Below, one piece after another: positions 1 to 7,587 of a stretch of DNA of 33,104 nucleotides (the stretch's first letter is position 1; each line of letters begins with the position of its first letter). The DNA is from Candidatus Woesearchaeota archaeon (GTDB lineage: Archaea > Nanobdellota > Nanobdellia > Woesearchaeales > 21-14-0-10-32-9). Location: assembly GCA_021736975.1 (NCBI GenBank), contig JAIPET010000010.1, positions 1-33,104 of the forward strand, in the 5' to 3' direction. The notes under the pieces were generated by a model, which was not told the origin of the DNA, did not search any database, and saw only the letters and a list, made by a program, of their open reading frames with translations. The position numbers were made by a program, and so were the translations under genes.

Positions 1-2
1 AA

Positions 3-986
3 TTTGAATTTAATTTATCTAATATTAATAATTCTGTAAACAAATATATAAATGCTGTTAATGCTTTTTTTAATAAATGTAATTTTAGAAAACAAGGTTA
101 TTTAATTCCTGAACTTAAAGCAGAATTTATTAAGTTGAATGTTTCTTATATTCGTTCAAATATTAATTTGCCTGAAATAAATAATTATTGTTGTGAAAAT
201 AATGCTTGTTATGTATGTAAGGATTCAAAAATTCCTGTAATATTTGTTCATGGACATAGTTTTAATGATAGGAATAGTCCTTTATTTAATAGCAATATTT
301 TTGTTAAAATTATTAAATTACTTGAAAAAAAAGGTTTTTATGATGGTGGTTTTGGTTTTATAGAAAAAAATAACGACGCTATTTTTTTAGGATATGATAA
401 ACAAACTATGTTTAGATATTCTTATTATTTAGATGATTCAGAAGAGTCTTTGTTAATATCTAATAAAGAACATATTGATGTTTATTCAGATAGATTAAAT
501 AATTATTTAAATTATGTATCTTCTATTACTGGTTCAAAAAAAATAATTATTGTAGCGCATTCTATGGGTGGTTTGGTTGTGAGAGATTATATTAATAAAT
601 ACGGGTCAGATAATATTCATAAACTCATCATGATTGGCACTCCAAATAAAGGAATTACTAACGGTGTTTATTCTAAGTGTCCTATACTTGGAGCTAAAAA
701 AGAATGTGATGATATGTGGCTTAATAGCAAATTTATTGAACAACTTAATAAGAATATACCTAAATCCTTACCTGAAAATGTTGTTATTATTGCAGGTAAA
801 GGTTGTGATGTTGATGGTTTTGACGGGGATGGTGTTGTGGCATTAAAAAATACTTTATTAGATGATGTTAAAAGTTATGTAATTAAAGGTTCTTGTGGAC
901 ATCTTCCTAATATGCATTCTGATTTACTTAATCCTTCAATTTATCCTGAAGCTATTGATATTTTAGTGAGGGAGATTTCTGAATGA
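3..986 (+). CDS. alpha/beta-hydrolase, lipase-like (5' end cut by window edge)
   Basis: A serine-hydrolase fold protein resembling lipases of the PGAP1/LCAT type. Visible are an oxyanion-type strand and loop (VIFVHGHSF), a nucleophile elbow (VAHSMGGLVV, GxSxG), the following LIMIGTPNKG segment typical of lipases, and a late His (SCGHLPN) with an upstream Asp-rich loop (GDGVVA). A TTG occurs at 135, but the same frame has no stop back to position 3, and the upstream codons read as ordinary protein (for example KQGYLIPELKAEFIK). The true start is therefore outside the window and the ORF is 5'-partial. Its TGA overlaps the next gene's ATG (ATGA, 983-986), indicating translational coupling. The substrate cannot be told. 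Confidence 0.8.
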   Translation, partial: FEFNLSNINNSVNKYINAVNAFFNKCNFRKQGYLIPELKAEFIKLNVSYIRSNINLPEINNYCCENNACYVCKDSKIPVIFVHGHSFNDRNSPLFNSNIFVKIIKLLEKKGFYDGGFGFIEKNNDAIFLGYDKQTMFRYSYYLDDSEESLLISNKEHIDVYSDRLNNYLNYVSSITGSKKIIIVAHSMGGLVVRDYINKYGSDNIHKLIMIGTPNKGITNGVYSKCPILGAKKECDDMWLNSKFIEQLNKNIPKSLPENVVIIAGKGCDVDGFDGDGVVALKNTLLDDVKSYVIKGSCGHLPNMHSDLLNPSIYPEAIDILVREISE

Positions 987-1438
987 GTGGATATAAATTT
1001 CATTTTTTATTTTCCTTTCTTGTGTCATTACTACTTTTTTCAGTTGTATTTTCTTTAGAACTAGTAAAATTTAATTTGTTTTTTTTGATTGAATTGTTTT
1101 TTATTGTTCTTTTTTTCTCTTTATTACCTGATATTGATAGTAAAAAATCTTATGGATCTTTAATGCTTCATTTATTTTTTATTTTAAGTATAGTTTTATT
1201 TGCTTTAGAAATTTTAGCTTTTTGGAAGAATTTAGGGCTTTTAATCATATTTGGAGCTTTAGAAGCATATCATATTTTATTTTCTAAAAAAGGAAAAAAT
1301 CATAGAAAATTCCCTCACAAACTCATTTTTGGATTGATAATTTCTGTTTTAATTGGTATTATTTTAGGAAACTTATGGATTTTTATTTTTGGGTTCATTA
1401 GTTTTATTTCTCACCTAATAATAGATAAATTATGGTAA
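983..1438 (+). CDS. YdjM-like membrane-bound metal-dependent hydrolase
   Basis: A 151-residue protein with about four hydrophobic segments. Between them lie an LPDID motif near residue 48, an HRKFPHK motif near residue 107 and a C-terminal SHLIIDKLW. This order of Asp/His motifs between membrane helices matches the YdjM family (LexA-binding, inner-membrane putative metal-dependent hydrolases). Members are multi-helix proteins of unknown substrate. The gene is translationally coupled to the preceding hydrolase through an ATGA overlap. The family call rests on motif order and size, so it is moderately sure. Confidence 0.65.
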   Translation: MSGYKFHFLFSFLVSLLLFSVVFSLELVKFNLFFLIELFFIVLFFSLLPDIDSKKSYGSLMLHLFFILSIVLFALEILAFWKNLGLLIIFGALEAYHILFSKKGKNHRKFPHKLIFGLIISVLIGIILGNLWIFIFGFISFISHLIIDKLW

Positions 1439-1441
1439 AGC

Positions 1442-1449
1442 TTTTATAC
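1442..1449 (+). promoter_or_regulatory. TATA-like box, leaderless promoter of the 1471 gene
   Basis: TTTTATAC is centred about 26 nt before ATG 1471. No Shine-Dalgarno sequence lies between, which is the archaeal leaderless arrangement repeated through this window. Confidence 0.4.
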
Positions 1450-1470
1450 TTCAATCAACAAAGTATTGAT

Positions 1471-2082
1471 ATGAAAAGAAAAAATAAATCTAATAAAAGC
1501 ATATTTGTTGTTGGTTTGATTCTAATAATAATAATTATTCTCTTAATTTGGTGGCCTTTTAGTAAAAGTTCAGTTGAAAATTTGAATTCTACAAATAATT
1601 CATTAATTAACTTAAATTCTACTGTTGATAGTTTAACTATTAAATCATCTGCACCTGAAATTTTAGAAGAAATTATTGAACCTTCTATAGCATCTAAAAT
1701 TATTGAGTCTTCGGATATGTGTGAAGATTATGTATTGACTGAAGGAGATACAGTTAAAGTAAGCACTTATTCTGTTAAAGTTAATAATATTGGTTCTGCA
1801 GCAATTAGACTTTCTGTTGATGGAAAAGAAGGGGTTTTAGGAGAAGGAGATTTTGAAAGAATTAATGATTTAGGTGTTGAAATTAGAAATGGTAAAATTG
1901 CTTATTTTGCTTCTGATGATCCTTATAACTCTGTTGAGCTTAGGATTGGTTGTGATAAAAATGAAGATCCTAAGGACAAATATGTGCGAGATAAAGGTTT
2001 AGCTGTTTGTAAAGCGCTTATTAAAACAGTTGAAGAAAAATGTGTGAGTTCTTTTGATTTAGATAAAGATACTTTTGATTAA
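1471..2082 (+). CDS. membrane-anchored extracytoplasmic protein, unknown function
   Basis: From ATG 1471 the protein has 203 residues: a basic N-terminus (MKRKNKSNKS), one transmembrane segment (about residues 12-30), a Ser/Thr/Asn-rich linker, then a compact beta-rich domain. That domain has a GDTVKVSTYSVKVNNIGS-type strand pattern, a VDGKEGVL turn, an INDLGVEI strand and a SVELRIGC strand. Four Cys lie in the outer part and could form disulfides. An in-frame ATG at 1432 overlaps the upstream gene. I prefer 1471 because a TATA-like TTTTATAC sits 26 nt before it and it gives a cleaner signal anchor. No specific function can be given. Confidence 0.6.
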   Translation: MKRKNKSNKSIFVVGLILIIIIILLIWWPFSKSSVENLNSTNNSLINLNSTVDSLTIKSSAPEILEEIIEPSIASKIIESSDMCEDYVLTEGDTVKVSTYSVKVNNIGSAAIRLSVDGKEGVLGEGDFERINDLGVEIRNGKIAYFASDDPYNSVELRIGCDKNEDPKDKYVRDKGLAVCKALIKTVEEKCVSSFDLDKDTFD

Positions 2083-2122
2083 CTTTTTTATTATTCTTTT
2101 TTATTCTAATACTATTTTTTTC

Positions 2123-2139
2123 CTGAAAGTGGCTTTCAG
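2123..2139. repeat. inverted repeat (short hairpin) upstream of the HU promoter
   Basis: CTGAAAG-TGG-CTTTCAG is a perfect 7-bp-arm hairpin with a 3-nt loop, about 40 nt after the end of the surface-protein gene and just upstream of the HU promoter. It follows T-rich sequence rather than preceding it, so it is not a classical terminator. It could be an RNA 3'-end structure or an operator. Confidence 0.45.
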
Positions 2140-2165
2140 TCGTCATTCTAAAGCTTTCTTAATAG

Positions 2166-2215
2166 AAACGTTTATATACTAGTAGTGTTGCAATTTAATA
2201 CAACACTAGAGGTGG
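2166..2215 (+). promoter_or_regulatory. HU promoter with 8-bp inverted repeat and Shine-Dalgarno site
   Basis: AAACGTTTATATA (about 2166-2178) is a good BRE/TATA match. A perfect inverted repeat, TAGTGTTG (2183-2190) and CAACACTA (2201-2208) with a 10-nt spacer, covers the expected transcription start, about 25 nt after the TATA box. AGAGGTGG (2208-2215) is a strong ribosome-binding site 6 nt before ATG 2222. The repeat could be an operator or a 5'-UTR hairpin ending at the Shine-Dalgarno site. Confidence 0.6.
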
Positions 2216-2221
2216 TTAAAT

Positions 2222-2482
2222 ATGAATAAAGCAGAACTAGTAGAAGCAGTCGCTAAAAAGACTGGATTTACAAAAGCAGACTCTGAAAGAGCACTTGATG
2301 CAACATTAGAATCTGTGTATAAAGGAGCAAAAAAATCACCTGTTCAACTTGTCGGATTTGGAACTTTCAAATACGCAAAAAGAAAAGCTAGAACAGGCGT
2401 AAACCCAGCAACTGGAGCTAAATTAAAAATTCCAGCAAAAACTGTGTTTGTTTTTAAAGCTTCAAAAAACCCAAAGTTCTAA
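2222..2482 (+). CDS. HU-family DNA-binding protein
   Basis: An 86-residue protein of normal HU/IHF size. The N-terminal helices start MNKAELVEAVAKKTGFTKADSERALD. The sheet and beta-arm region contains VQLVGFGTFKYAKRKARTGVNPATGAKLKIPAKTV, including the RxGxNPxTG arm signature. It ends in the usual FKASKNPK. HU dimers bend and compact DNA. HU is bacterial in origin but is found in some archaea (Thermoplasma HTa and several DPANN lineages), where it can serve as the main chromatin protein. The gene is a single transcription unit with its own TATA box, strong Shine-Dalgarno site and terminator. Identification is secure. Confidence 0.96.
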   Translation: MNKAELVEAVAKKTGFTKADSERALDATLESVYKGAKKSPVQLVGFGTFKYAKRKARTGVNPATGAKLKIPAKTVFVFKASKNPKF

Positions 2483-2511
2483 TTTTAGAACTTTGATTTT
2501 TTTTCTTTTTT
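2472..2511 (+). terminator. hairpin plus U-tract terminator of the HU gene
   Basis: An 11-bp-arm inverted repeat (left arm CAAAGTTCTAA 2472-2482, right arm TTAGAACTTTG 2485-2495) includes the stop codon TAA. It is followed directly by a long T-tract interrupted by one C. It looks like an intrinsic terminator, which suits a short, highly expressed gene. Confidence 0.75.
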
Positions 2512-2736
2512 TTATTAAAATTAATTAAACCATATAATAAAAAAATTGTATTTATAATATAAAATAATATTTTATAAATGTAAAAGTCCATAAACAAACA
2601 ATATATTAATTTATAAAAATACAAAAAATTATTTTTAAATATGATCAAAAAAAAATTATTTTATAAAAAAACTACGTCAAGAAAATAACCACTATAATTT
2701 ATTAAAAGATTTAAACACAAAATTTATTAAAAATAA

Positions 2737-3075
2737 TTAGCCCATATAAAAATTACTTATATCTGAACTATTCCTATATTTTGAAGATACTTCTTCTTTG
2801 TTAAGTGAATTCATCATATAATTCATAAAAACATCTAAATATTGTTTTGTTTCTTTATCAGAATTTGATACATATCCTTTATTAATCAAAGGACTTTGAT
2901 CAATATTTGATCTTTTAAATTTTCCATTAGAATCTTTTGATAAAACTATTTTCCATTCTAAATCTGAAAAGTTTTTTTGTGCATTTTTAATTATATTTTG
3001 AGAAATATGATAATTACTAATTAATTCAGGAGCTATATACGCTACATTTATTGTATTTTGATCTACGCCAGACAT
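2737..3075 (-). CDS. hypothetical protein, 112 residues
   Basis: Not recognised. It is a soluble-looking, mixed alpha/beta protein. It has no membrane segment, no Cys and no obvious catalytic motif. It starts MSGVDQNTINVAYIAPEL and has a Ser/Asn/Lys-rich C-terminus. A TATA-like box on the minus strand (rc of 3095-3106) lies 26 nt before its ATG, which supports it as a real leaderless gene. The 254 nt between it and the HU gene are extremely A+T-rich and hold only a low-complexity ORF that I do not accept. Confidence 0.5.
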   Translation of the reverse strand: MSGVDQNTINVAYIAPELISNYHISQNIIKNAQKNFSDLEWKIVLSKDSNGKFKRSNIDQSPLINKGYVSNSDKETKQYLDVFMNYMMNSLNKEEVSSKYRNSSDISNFYMG

Positions 3076-3094
3076 ATAAAATAAATATTTCTTT

Positions 3095-3106
3095 CTATTT
3101 ATAAAG
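3095..3106 (-). promoter_or_regulatory. TATA-like box of the 3075 gene
   Basis: On the minus strand CTTTATAAATAG lies about 26 nt before ATG 3075, a leaderless spacing. Confidence 0.45.
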
Positions 3107-3142
3107 TTTACGGTTGATTGTTACTGAAAAGTAGTTATTTAA

Positions 3143-3157
3143 TCGGAAATATTCCGA
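3143..3157. repeat. small inverted repeat in the 3076-3185 gap
   Basis: TCGGAA-ATA-TTCCGA has 6-bp arms and a 3-nt loop, and lies between the 3' end of the phospholipase D gene and the promoter of the 3075 gene. It is G+C-richer than its surroundings and could be a 3'-end hairpin of the phospholipase D transcript. Confidence 0.4.
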
Positions 3158-3185
3158 ATCCGCATCACATAATTATATGAACTAT

Positions 3186-4244
3186 TCACATCCACTGTTT
3201 AAAAGGAGACATTATTGATTCTAATACTTTTAAAAATATGGATCTTTTTTTCCATTCTTCATAATTAAATTTTTTTGAATCAATTAAAGATTGTTTTAAA
3301 TGTTTTTTTATATCCATAACAATTTTTTTATTATTTCCATAAAGAGATATTTCATAATTATGTATAAACGTTCTCCCATCAATATTTGAAGAACCTACAA
3401 TGAATTTGTCATCCACTAAAACTATTTTTGAATGCAATATTTTTTTTGTATAATAAAAAATTTTTAATCCTTTTTTATGCATTTTTCCAGTATATTTTTC
3501 TCTTAAAATATCTACTGCTCTAACATCAGATATGAATGGTAATATGATTGTTACTAAAACACCTTTTTTTACTGCTCTTTTCAATAAATATCTTAAATAT
3601 GCATCTGGTAAAAAATATGCCATCTCTATTGTTATTTCTTTTTTTGCATTTTTTATTAAATAAATTAATTTTTTTCTTATTCTTTGATATCTCCAAGAAG
3701 GCACATCCCTTAATATTTCAAATCCTTTATATCTTAATATTTTTGAAAACTTCTTAGGTCTAACTAAATGATTATTGTATTGTGCATACATATCTACAAA
3801 TGCTTTTTTGAAATTTTTTGTTATTCCACCTTCACACCTAATAGCGCATTCTCTCCATTTTAATGCATCATCTGAAAAATTTATTGAGCCTACATAAGCT
3901 ATTTTTCCATCAATTATTAACAATTTTCTATGATCTCTTTCGTGTACGTGTAAAAAGAATTTGGGATGAAATCGTATTCTTCTTGTAAATCTTATTTCGC
4001 CTCCTGCTTCTTCAAAATTTTTAAAAAAGGGTTTATTTGCATTTGATCCAAACCAATCTAAAAGAATTTTTACTTCTACTCCTTGTTTTACTTTTTTTAA
4101 TAATAAGTCTCTAAATTTAGAACCTGTATTATCTGGATCATAAATAAAACTTTCTAAATACACATATTTTTTGGCAGACTCTATATCTTTAACCATTGAT
4201 TCGTATATTTTTTCTGAGTTTCCTATAAAAGTATAATCATCCAT
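3186..4244 (-). CDS. phospholipase D superfamily / cardiolipin synthase-like
   Basis: A 352-residue protein with two complete HKD motifs: H105-x-K107-x4-D112 (HRKLLIID, followed by GKIAYVGSINFSDD) and H271-x-K273-x4-D278 (HSKIVLVD, followed by DKFIVGSSNIDGR). This is the arrangement of bacterial cardiolipin synthases, where the two motifs form one active site and a covalent phosphatidyl-His intermediate. Unlike many ClsA proteins there are no N-terminal transmembrane helices; amphipathic basic stretches near both ends could bind membrane. In an archaeon the likely reaction is formation or exchange of a phospholipid head group on archaeol lipids. It has its own leaderless-type TATA box, so it need not be cotranscribed with the MazG gene upstream. 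Confidence 0.85.
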   Translation of the reverse strand: MDDYTFIGNSEKIYESMVKDIESAKKYVYLESFIYDPDNTGSKFRDLLLKKVKQGVEVKILLDWFGSNANKPFFKNFEEAGGEIRFTRRIRFHPKFFLHVHERDHRKLLIIDGKIAYVGSINFSDDALKWRECAIRCEGGITKNFKKAFVDMYAQYNNHLVRPKKFSKILRYKGFEILRDVPSWRYQRIRKKLIYLIKNAKKEITIEMAYFLPDAYLRYLLKRAVKKGVLVTIILPFISDVRAVDILREKYTGKMHKKGLKIFYYTKKILHSKIVLVDDKFIVGSSNIDGRTFIHNYEISLYGNNKKIVMDIKKHLKQSLIDSKKFNYEEWKKRSIFLKVLESIMSPFKQWM

Positions 4245-4262
4245 TATCTTAATAATATTTCT

Positions 4263-4275
4263 CTTTATTTATATT
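4263..4275 (-). promoter_or_regulatory. TATA-like box of the phospholipase D gene
   Basis: On the minus strand AATATAAATAAAG is centred 25 nt before ATG 4244. There is no Shine-Dalgarno site. Confidence 0.5.
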
Positions 4276-4289
4276 GTTTTTCAGTAATA

Positions 4290-4664
4290 TTAATTATTTG
4301 CGTCTTTTTTCAAATCAATCCCACCTGCTAATTTATTTGCATGATTACCCTTCGTTTTTTCAATTGGAAATCTTTGTTCATATTCTTTCATTACATCTTT
4401 TATTGCTTTGTCAGATTCAATTTTACAAAGATAAGCTACTTTAAATATTAAATAAAGCATATCCCCTATGTAATTTTCTATTTCTGCTTTGTTTTCATTT
4501 ATTAATTTCATCTGAGTCTCTGTATCCACCCATTTGATAACATTCCAAAATTCTCCGATTTCTTCGTTCATATTAAGCATTAAATCTTTTATGCTTCCAG
4601 GATTACTCCAGTTCCTTTCATCATTAAATTTTTTTATATAATCTTGCATTTCATTTATTTCCAT
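4290..4664 (-). CDS. MazG-like nucleotide pyrophosphohydrolase
   Basis: A 124-residue, all-helical protein of MazG-fold size. It has the W-S-N-P-G-S-I-K-D-L entry, the metal-binding EExxE motif (N-E34-E35-I-G-E38) and a second acidic helix, YIGD68MLYLIFKVAYL. The family hydrolyses (d)NTPs to monophosphates for nucleotide-pool cleaning or stress control. In most members the second motif is ExxD; here the residue three before D68 is Tyr, with Glu at 61 and 63, so metal binding may be shifted or weak. A GAGG site (rc of 4673-4676) lies 8 nt before the chosen ATG. Confidence 0.75.
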   Translation of the reverse strand: MEINEMQDYIKKFNDERNWSNPGSIKDLMLNMNEEIGEFWNVIKWVDTETQMKLINENKAEIENYIGDMLYLIFKVAYLCKIESDKAIKDVMKEYEQRFPIEKTKGNHANKLAGGIDLKKDANN

Positions 4665-4817
4665 TTTTCATACCTCATCATCAAAGATTAAATTATGATT
4701 TTAAAAGTGTAATCAGTCTATTTAATATCTTTAAGTCACATTCTATTTATAATTTATTTATATTTTATCTTTCGGTACTGCAAAAAATAATAAATACTGT
4801 TCCATCCTCAATAAACC

Positions 4818-4863
4818 TTATAAATAAAGAAGATTTAACAATAATATCAAAGTTATTGAGGAG
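4818..4863 (+). promoter_or_regulatory. trxB promoter and ribosome-binding site
   Basis: TTATAAATA (about 4818-4826) is a strong TATA box, and GAGGAG (about 4858-4863) lies just before ATG 4869. This gene has a short leader, unlike its leaderless neighbours. The remaining 4665-4817 stretch shows nothing further. Confidence 0.6.
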
Positions 4864-4868
4864 ATATT

Positions 4869-5789
4869 ATGGAAAATGTATTAATTTTAGGAACGGGAAT
4901 TGCTGGAGAAACTGCTGCTATTTATACTGCGAGAGCTAATTTAAATCCTTTAGTCATAACAGGTGCAGAAGATGGCGGTCAATTAACGTTAACTACTGAA
5001 GTTGATAATTTTCCTGGTTTTCCAGAAGGTATTAGTGGCCCTATTCTTACTCAAAATGCTAAAAAACAAGCTGAAAGATTTGGAGCTAGACATAAATTTG
5101 GTTTAGCAACAGAATTTAATAAAATCGAAAATGGTTTTGAAGTAACTATTGATAGTGGAGAAAAAATTCAAACTAAAACTTTAATTATTGCTACAGGCGC
5201 TAGTGCTCGTTGGCTTGGTTTAGATTCTGAACAAAAATTTAAAGGTAAAGGCGTTAGTACTTGTGCTACTTGCGATGGTGCTTTTTACAAAGGTAAAGAA
5301 GTAGTAGTAGTTGGTGGTGGAGATAGCGCGATGGAAGAAGCAAATTTTTTAACAAAGTTCGCTGATAAAGTCACTGTTATTCATAGAAGAGATGAACTTC
5401 GTGCAAGTAAGATTATGCAAGATAAATTTTTTAAAAATGATAAAACAAATATTATTTGGGATTCTGAAATTGTTGAAGTTTTAGGAGATAATTCAGGTGT
5501 TACCGGAGTTAAAATTTTGAATAAGAAAACTAATGAAGAATCTGAATTTTCTACTCATGGAGTTTTTTTAGCAGTAGGACATATTCCTAACACAGATATT
5601 TTCAAAAATAAACTTGATATGGATGATCACGGGTATTTGAAAGTTAATGAAAAGAATGAAACTAATATTAAAGGGGTTTTTGCAGCAGGTGATGTTCATG
5701 ATACTAGGTATAGACAAGCAATTACTGCTGCTGGTTCAGGTTGTAGATCAGCTATTGAAGTTGAAAAATATTTAGAATCGTTAGAATAA
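4869..5789 (+). CDS. trxB: thioredoxin reductase
   Basis: A 306-residue FAD/NADPH protein of standard low-molecular-weight thioredoxin reductase length. It has the FAD Rossmann loop GTGIAGETAA (8-17), the redox-active pair C132-A-T-C135 followed by DGAFY, the NADPH loop VGGGDSAMEE (148-156), the HRRDELRAS NADPH-phosphate-binding segment (172-180) and the terminal FAD motif AAGDV followed by RQAITAAGSGCRSA. It passes electrons from NADPH to thioredoxin-like proteins in the cytosol. Within this window the candidate acceptors are the CcdA systems at 12.6 and 24 kb and their thioredoxin-fold partners. It is monocistronic with its own promoter. Confidence 0.97.
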   Translation: MENVLILGTGIAGETAAIYTARANLNPLVITGAEDGGQLTLTTEVDNFPGFPEGISGPILTQNAKKQAERFGARHKFGLATEFNKIENGFEVTIDSGEKIQTKTLIIATGASARWLGLDSEQKFKGKGVSTCATCDGAFYKGKEVVVVGGGDSAMEEANFLTKFADKVTVIHRRDELRASKIMQDKFFKNDKTNIIWDSEIVEVLGDNSGVTGVKILNKKTNEESEFSTHGVFLAVGHIPNTDIFKNKLDMDDHGYLKVNEKNETNIKGVFAAGDVHDTRYRQAITAAGSGCRSAIEVEKYLESLE

Positions 5790-5822
5790 TTATTAATTTC
5801 TTTTTTATTAATTTATTAAAAA

Positions 5823-5832
5823 AATATATAAA
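5823..5832 (+). promoter_or_regulatory. TATA-like box of the 5854 gene
   Basis: AATATATAAA is centred 26 nt before ATG 5854, with no ribosome-binding site; a leaderless promoter. Confidence 0.5.
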
Positions 5833-5853
5833 CCACTTAATAGTTATAACTAA

Positions 5854-6657
5854 ATGAGTTTGATTTTTGATAAAAATTTGTGGGTTTTTCAAGATATTGA
5901 CATGGTTAGTTTTCCTTTCAAAAAACAATTGATAAAATATATGCGAGAAGAACATAAAAAATTAAATAGTTTAATTAATTTATATGAAAAATCAGATAGA
6001 TCATATTTTGAATGGTTTTTAAAGAAATATATTGATGATAATTTTGATAAAGAAAAAAACAAATGGACAATCCTGGGAGAATTCATAAGTGAATTTAATA
6101 AAATAAAAAAAGTTAAGTCTGTAGATATAGAAACTTATGTTAATGATATGCATAGGTCTTTATTAAGAAATTTTGGGGACAGCAAATATTTCTTATCTTC
6201 AAGAAATGAAGAAATTTATGAATTGAATAAAGAATTAAAAAATTTGGGTGTCAACATCATAGGAATTACTAGCAGAGGCAGAGTTGATGATGAAAATTGG
6301 TTATATAAAAATTGCAAAGAAAAAACGCTTTTGTGGAATAAAAATGAAGAAATGAATTATGATAAAATATTTCTTCAAGATTTTAGTGACAAGCACAGAG
6401 TAATTAAGAATTTAGAAAAAGAAAATAAAGATTTTAGTGTAGATCGCGTTATTTGTATGATGGAAGATAATGCGAAAGGATTAATTAATCTAAGTAATTT
6501 AGGAGTTCCTGGCGTTTTATATGATGTAGATAATTGGAGGAATCAAGAATACATAGATAAAATAAATAAAAAACATTCCGGACTATTAACAGTTGTTAAA
6601 AATTATGAAGATATGAAAAACACAGTTTTGTTAATGACAAATGAGAAAATAAATTAA
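5854..6657 (+). CDS. HAD-superfamily-like hydrolase, divergent
   Basis: A 267-residue protein with HAD motifs in order: motif I VFQDIDMV (D14, D16), a long helical cap region (about 25-125), motif II IIGITSRGR (T139/S140), a candidate motif III Lys (K180, SDKHR), and motif IV RVICMMEDNAKGL (E204, D205) followed by GVPGVLYDVDNW. The motif I Asp pair would provide the nucleophile and acid/base, with Mg2+ held by motif IV. Motif I lacks the usual Thr after DxD, so the exact reaction (phosphatase or other) is open. The gene is monocistronic with a leaderless-type promoter. Confidence 0.6.
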   Translation: MSLIFDKNLWVFQDIDMVSFPFKKQLIKYMREEHKKLNSLINLYEKSDRSYFEWFLKKYIDDNFDKEKNKWTILGEFISEFNKIKKVKSVDIETYVNDMHRSLLRNFGDSKYFLSSRNEEIYELNKELKNLGVNIIGITSRGRVDDENWLYKNCKEKTLLWNKNEEMNYDKIFLQDFSDKHRVIKNLEKENKDFSVDRVICMMEDNAKGLINLSNLGVPGVLYDVDNWRNQEYIDKINKKHSGLLTVVKNYEDMKNTVLLMTNEKIN

Positions 6658-6740
6658 TAAAAATAATAAATCCAGATTAATCAAAAATTTTATATTTTTA
6701 GTTTTTATACTAAGCAAAATTTTGTTCACTATTTGGAAAA

Positions 6741-6750
6741 TAATTTAAAC
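6741..6750 (+). promoter_or_regulatory. TATA-like box of the zinc-ribbon gene
   Basis: TAATTTAAAC is centred about 26 nt before ATG 6772. No Shine-Dalgarno site precedes the start. Confidence 0.4.
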
Positions 6751-6771
6751 TTCTAATGATTTACATCTGTT

Positions 6772-7020
6772 ATGAAAGGACACATTTGTAATGGTTGCGG
6801 AGCTGAAATAAAAAAAGAAAAAGAACCAGAACATTGCCCTATTTGTCATAAAAAAAGTTTTTCAGAGCGCGAATTTCCAAATCCCGATAAACATGATGAA
6901 TACGCTAAGAAAAAATATGATGAAGCATTAGAAATTCTTGATAAATACGAAGAAGGAACAATTCCTAGAAAATTACACGATCATGGTTGCGGTTGTGGTT
7001 CTTGTAAATATGATAAATAA
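6772..7020 (+). CDS. small zinc-ribbon / rubredoxin-like protein
   Basis: An 82-residue protein with an N-terminal CxxC pair (HICNGCGAEI) and a second pair (EHCPICHKK), typical of a treble-clef or rubredoxin-type ribbon that binds Zn or Fe. A charged helix follows (about 40-65). The Cys/His-rich tail HDHGCGCGSC could hold a second metal. It resembles the stand-alone ribbon modules related to rubrerythrin C-termini. Its stop lies 2 nt from the 3' end of the convergent frameshifted gene. The function is unknown. Confidence 0.7.
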   Translation: MKGHICNGCGAEIKKEKEPEHCPICHKKSFSEREFPNPDKHDEYAKKKYDEALEILDKYEEGTIPRKLHDHGCGCGSCKYDK

Positions 7021-7022
7021 TT

Positions 7023-7555
7023 TTAATCCAGATAGTCTCCATATTCAGAATTTTTTAAAAATCCTACAGAGTCAAAAAAATATTTGCCCATATTATCCGG
7101 TCCTTCAAGATTTTCTCTAAATGAATTTAAAACTTCTTTTTTTCTCTCTGATAAAAAGTATACGTATGATGTGGACGTCATTCTTTTCACAAAATCTTTA
7201 TCAACTATTTTTATTTTTTTAAGATTAGATAAATTTTTTATTTCTCTTGATGCTTCTCTTAAATTAATACAACCTTCAGAATTCGCATATTTTCCTATTA
7301 AAGATGATTTAGCTAAATATTTTTTTGTAAATGTTGCTCCAAAAGCTTTTTTATAAGTTTCTTCAAGAATAATATGTGGTAAAAATAAATAATTTTTTTC
7401 TGAGAATCTACATCTATATCTTTATGCAAGTATTCATTAATCGCTCTTTTTAAAAGCCCCCTCATAGTTGTATCTTTAATTATTTGAAATGAATCTACAG
7501 TATAAAAAACTTCATTAAATATTTCATCTAGTACTGTTGTAGGTTCTGAAATCAT
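7023..7555 (-). pseudogene. orphan gene with a -1 frameshift at a T7/A7 run
   Basis: The minus strand encodes MISEPTTVLDEIFNEVFYTVDSF... in one frame up to an A7 run (plus-strand T7 at 7393-7399). After the run that frame gives low-complexity sequence and stops at 7313. The next frame instead continues with balanced protein (LFLPHIILEETYKKAFG, then about 110 residues ending SEYGDYLD, stop at 7023-7025). One extra A in the run would give a single 177-residue protein. No family is recognised; a hydrophobic strand plus an ILEE motif is faintly PIN-like, but I do not call it. It follows the TrmB gene by 32 nt and is probably cotranscribed with it. It may be broken, rescued by slippage, or an assembly error. 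Confidence 0.65.
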
Positions 7556-7587
7556 AACTTTTGGTAATTTAAGTTAGTTTTTAAAAC

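Noticed and set aside
2454-2648. Minus-strand 64-codon ORF downstream of HU
   Set aside because: Low-complexity Phe/Tyr/Ile/Lys sequence from A+T-rich DNA; it overlaps the HU terminator and lacks a promoter at the usual distance.
7084-7356. Plus-strand 90-codon ORF
   Set aside because: Antisense to the frameshifted minus-strand gene, whose continuation gives a more protein-like composition.
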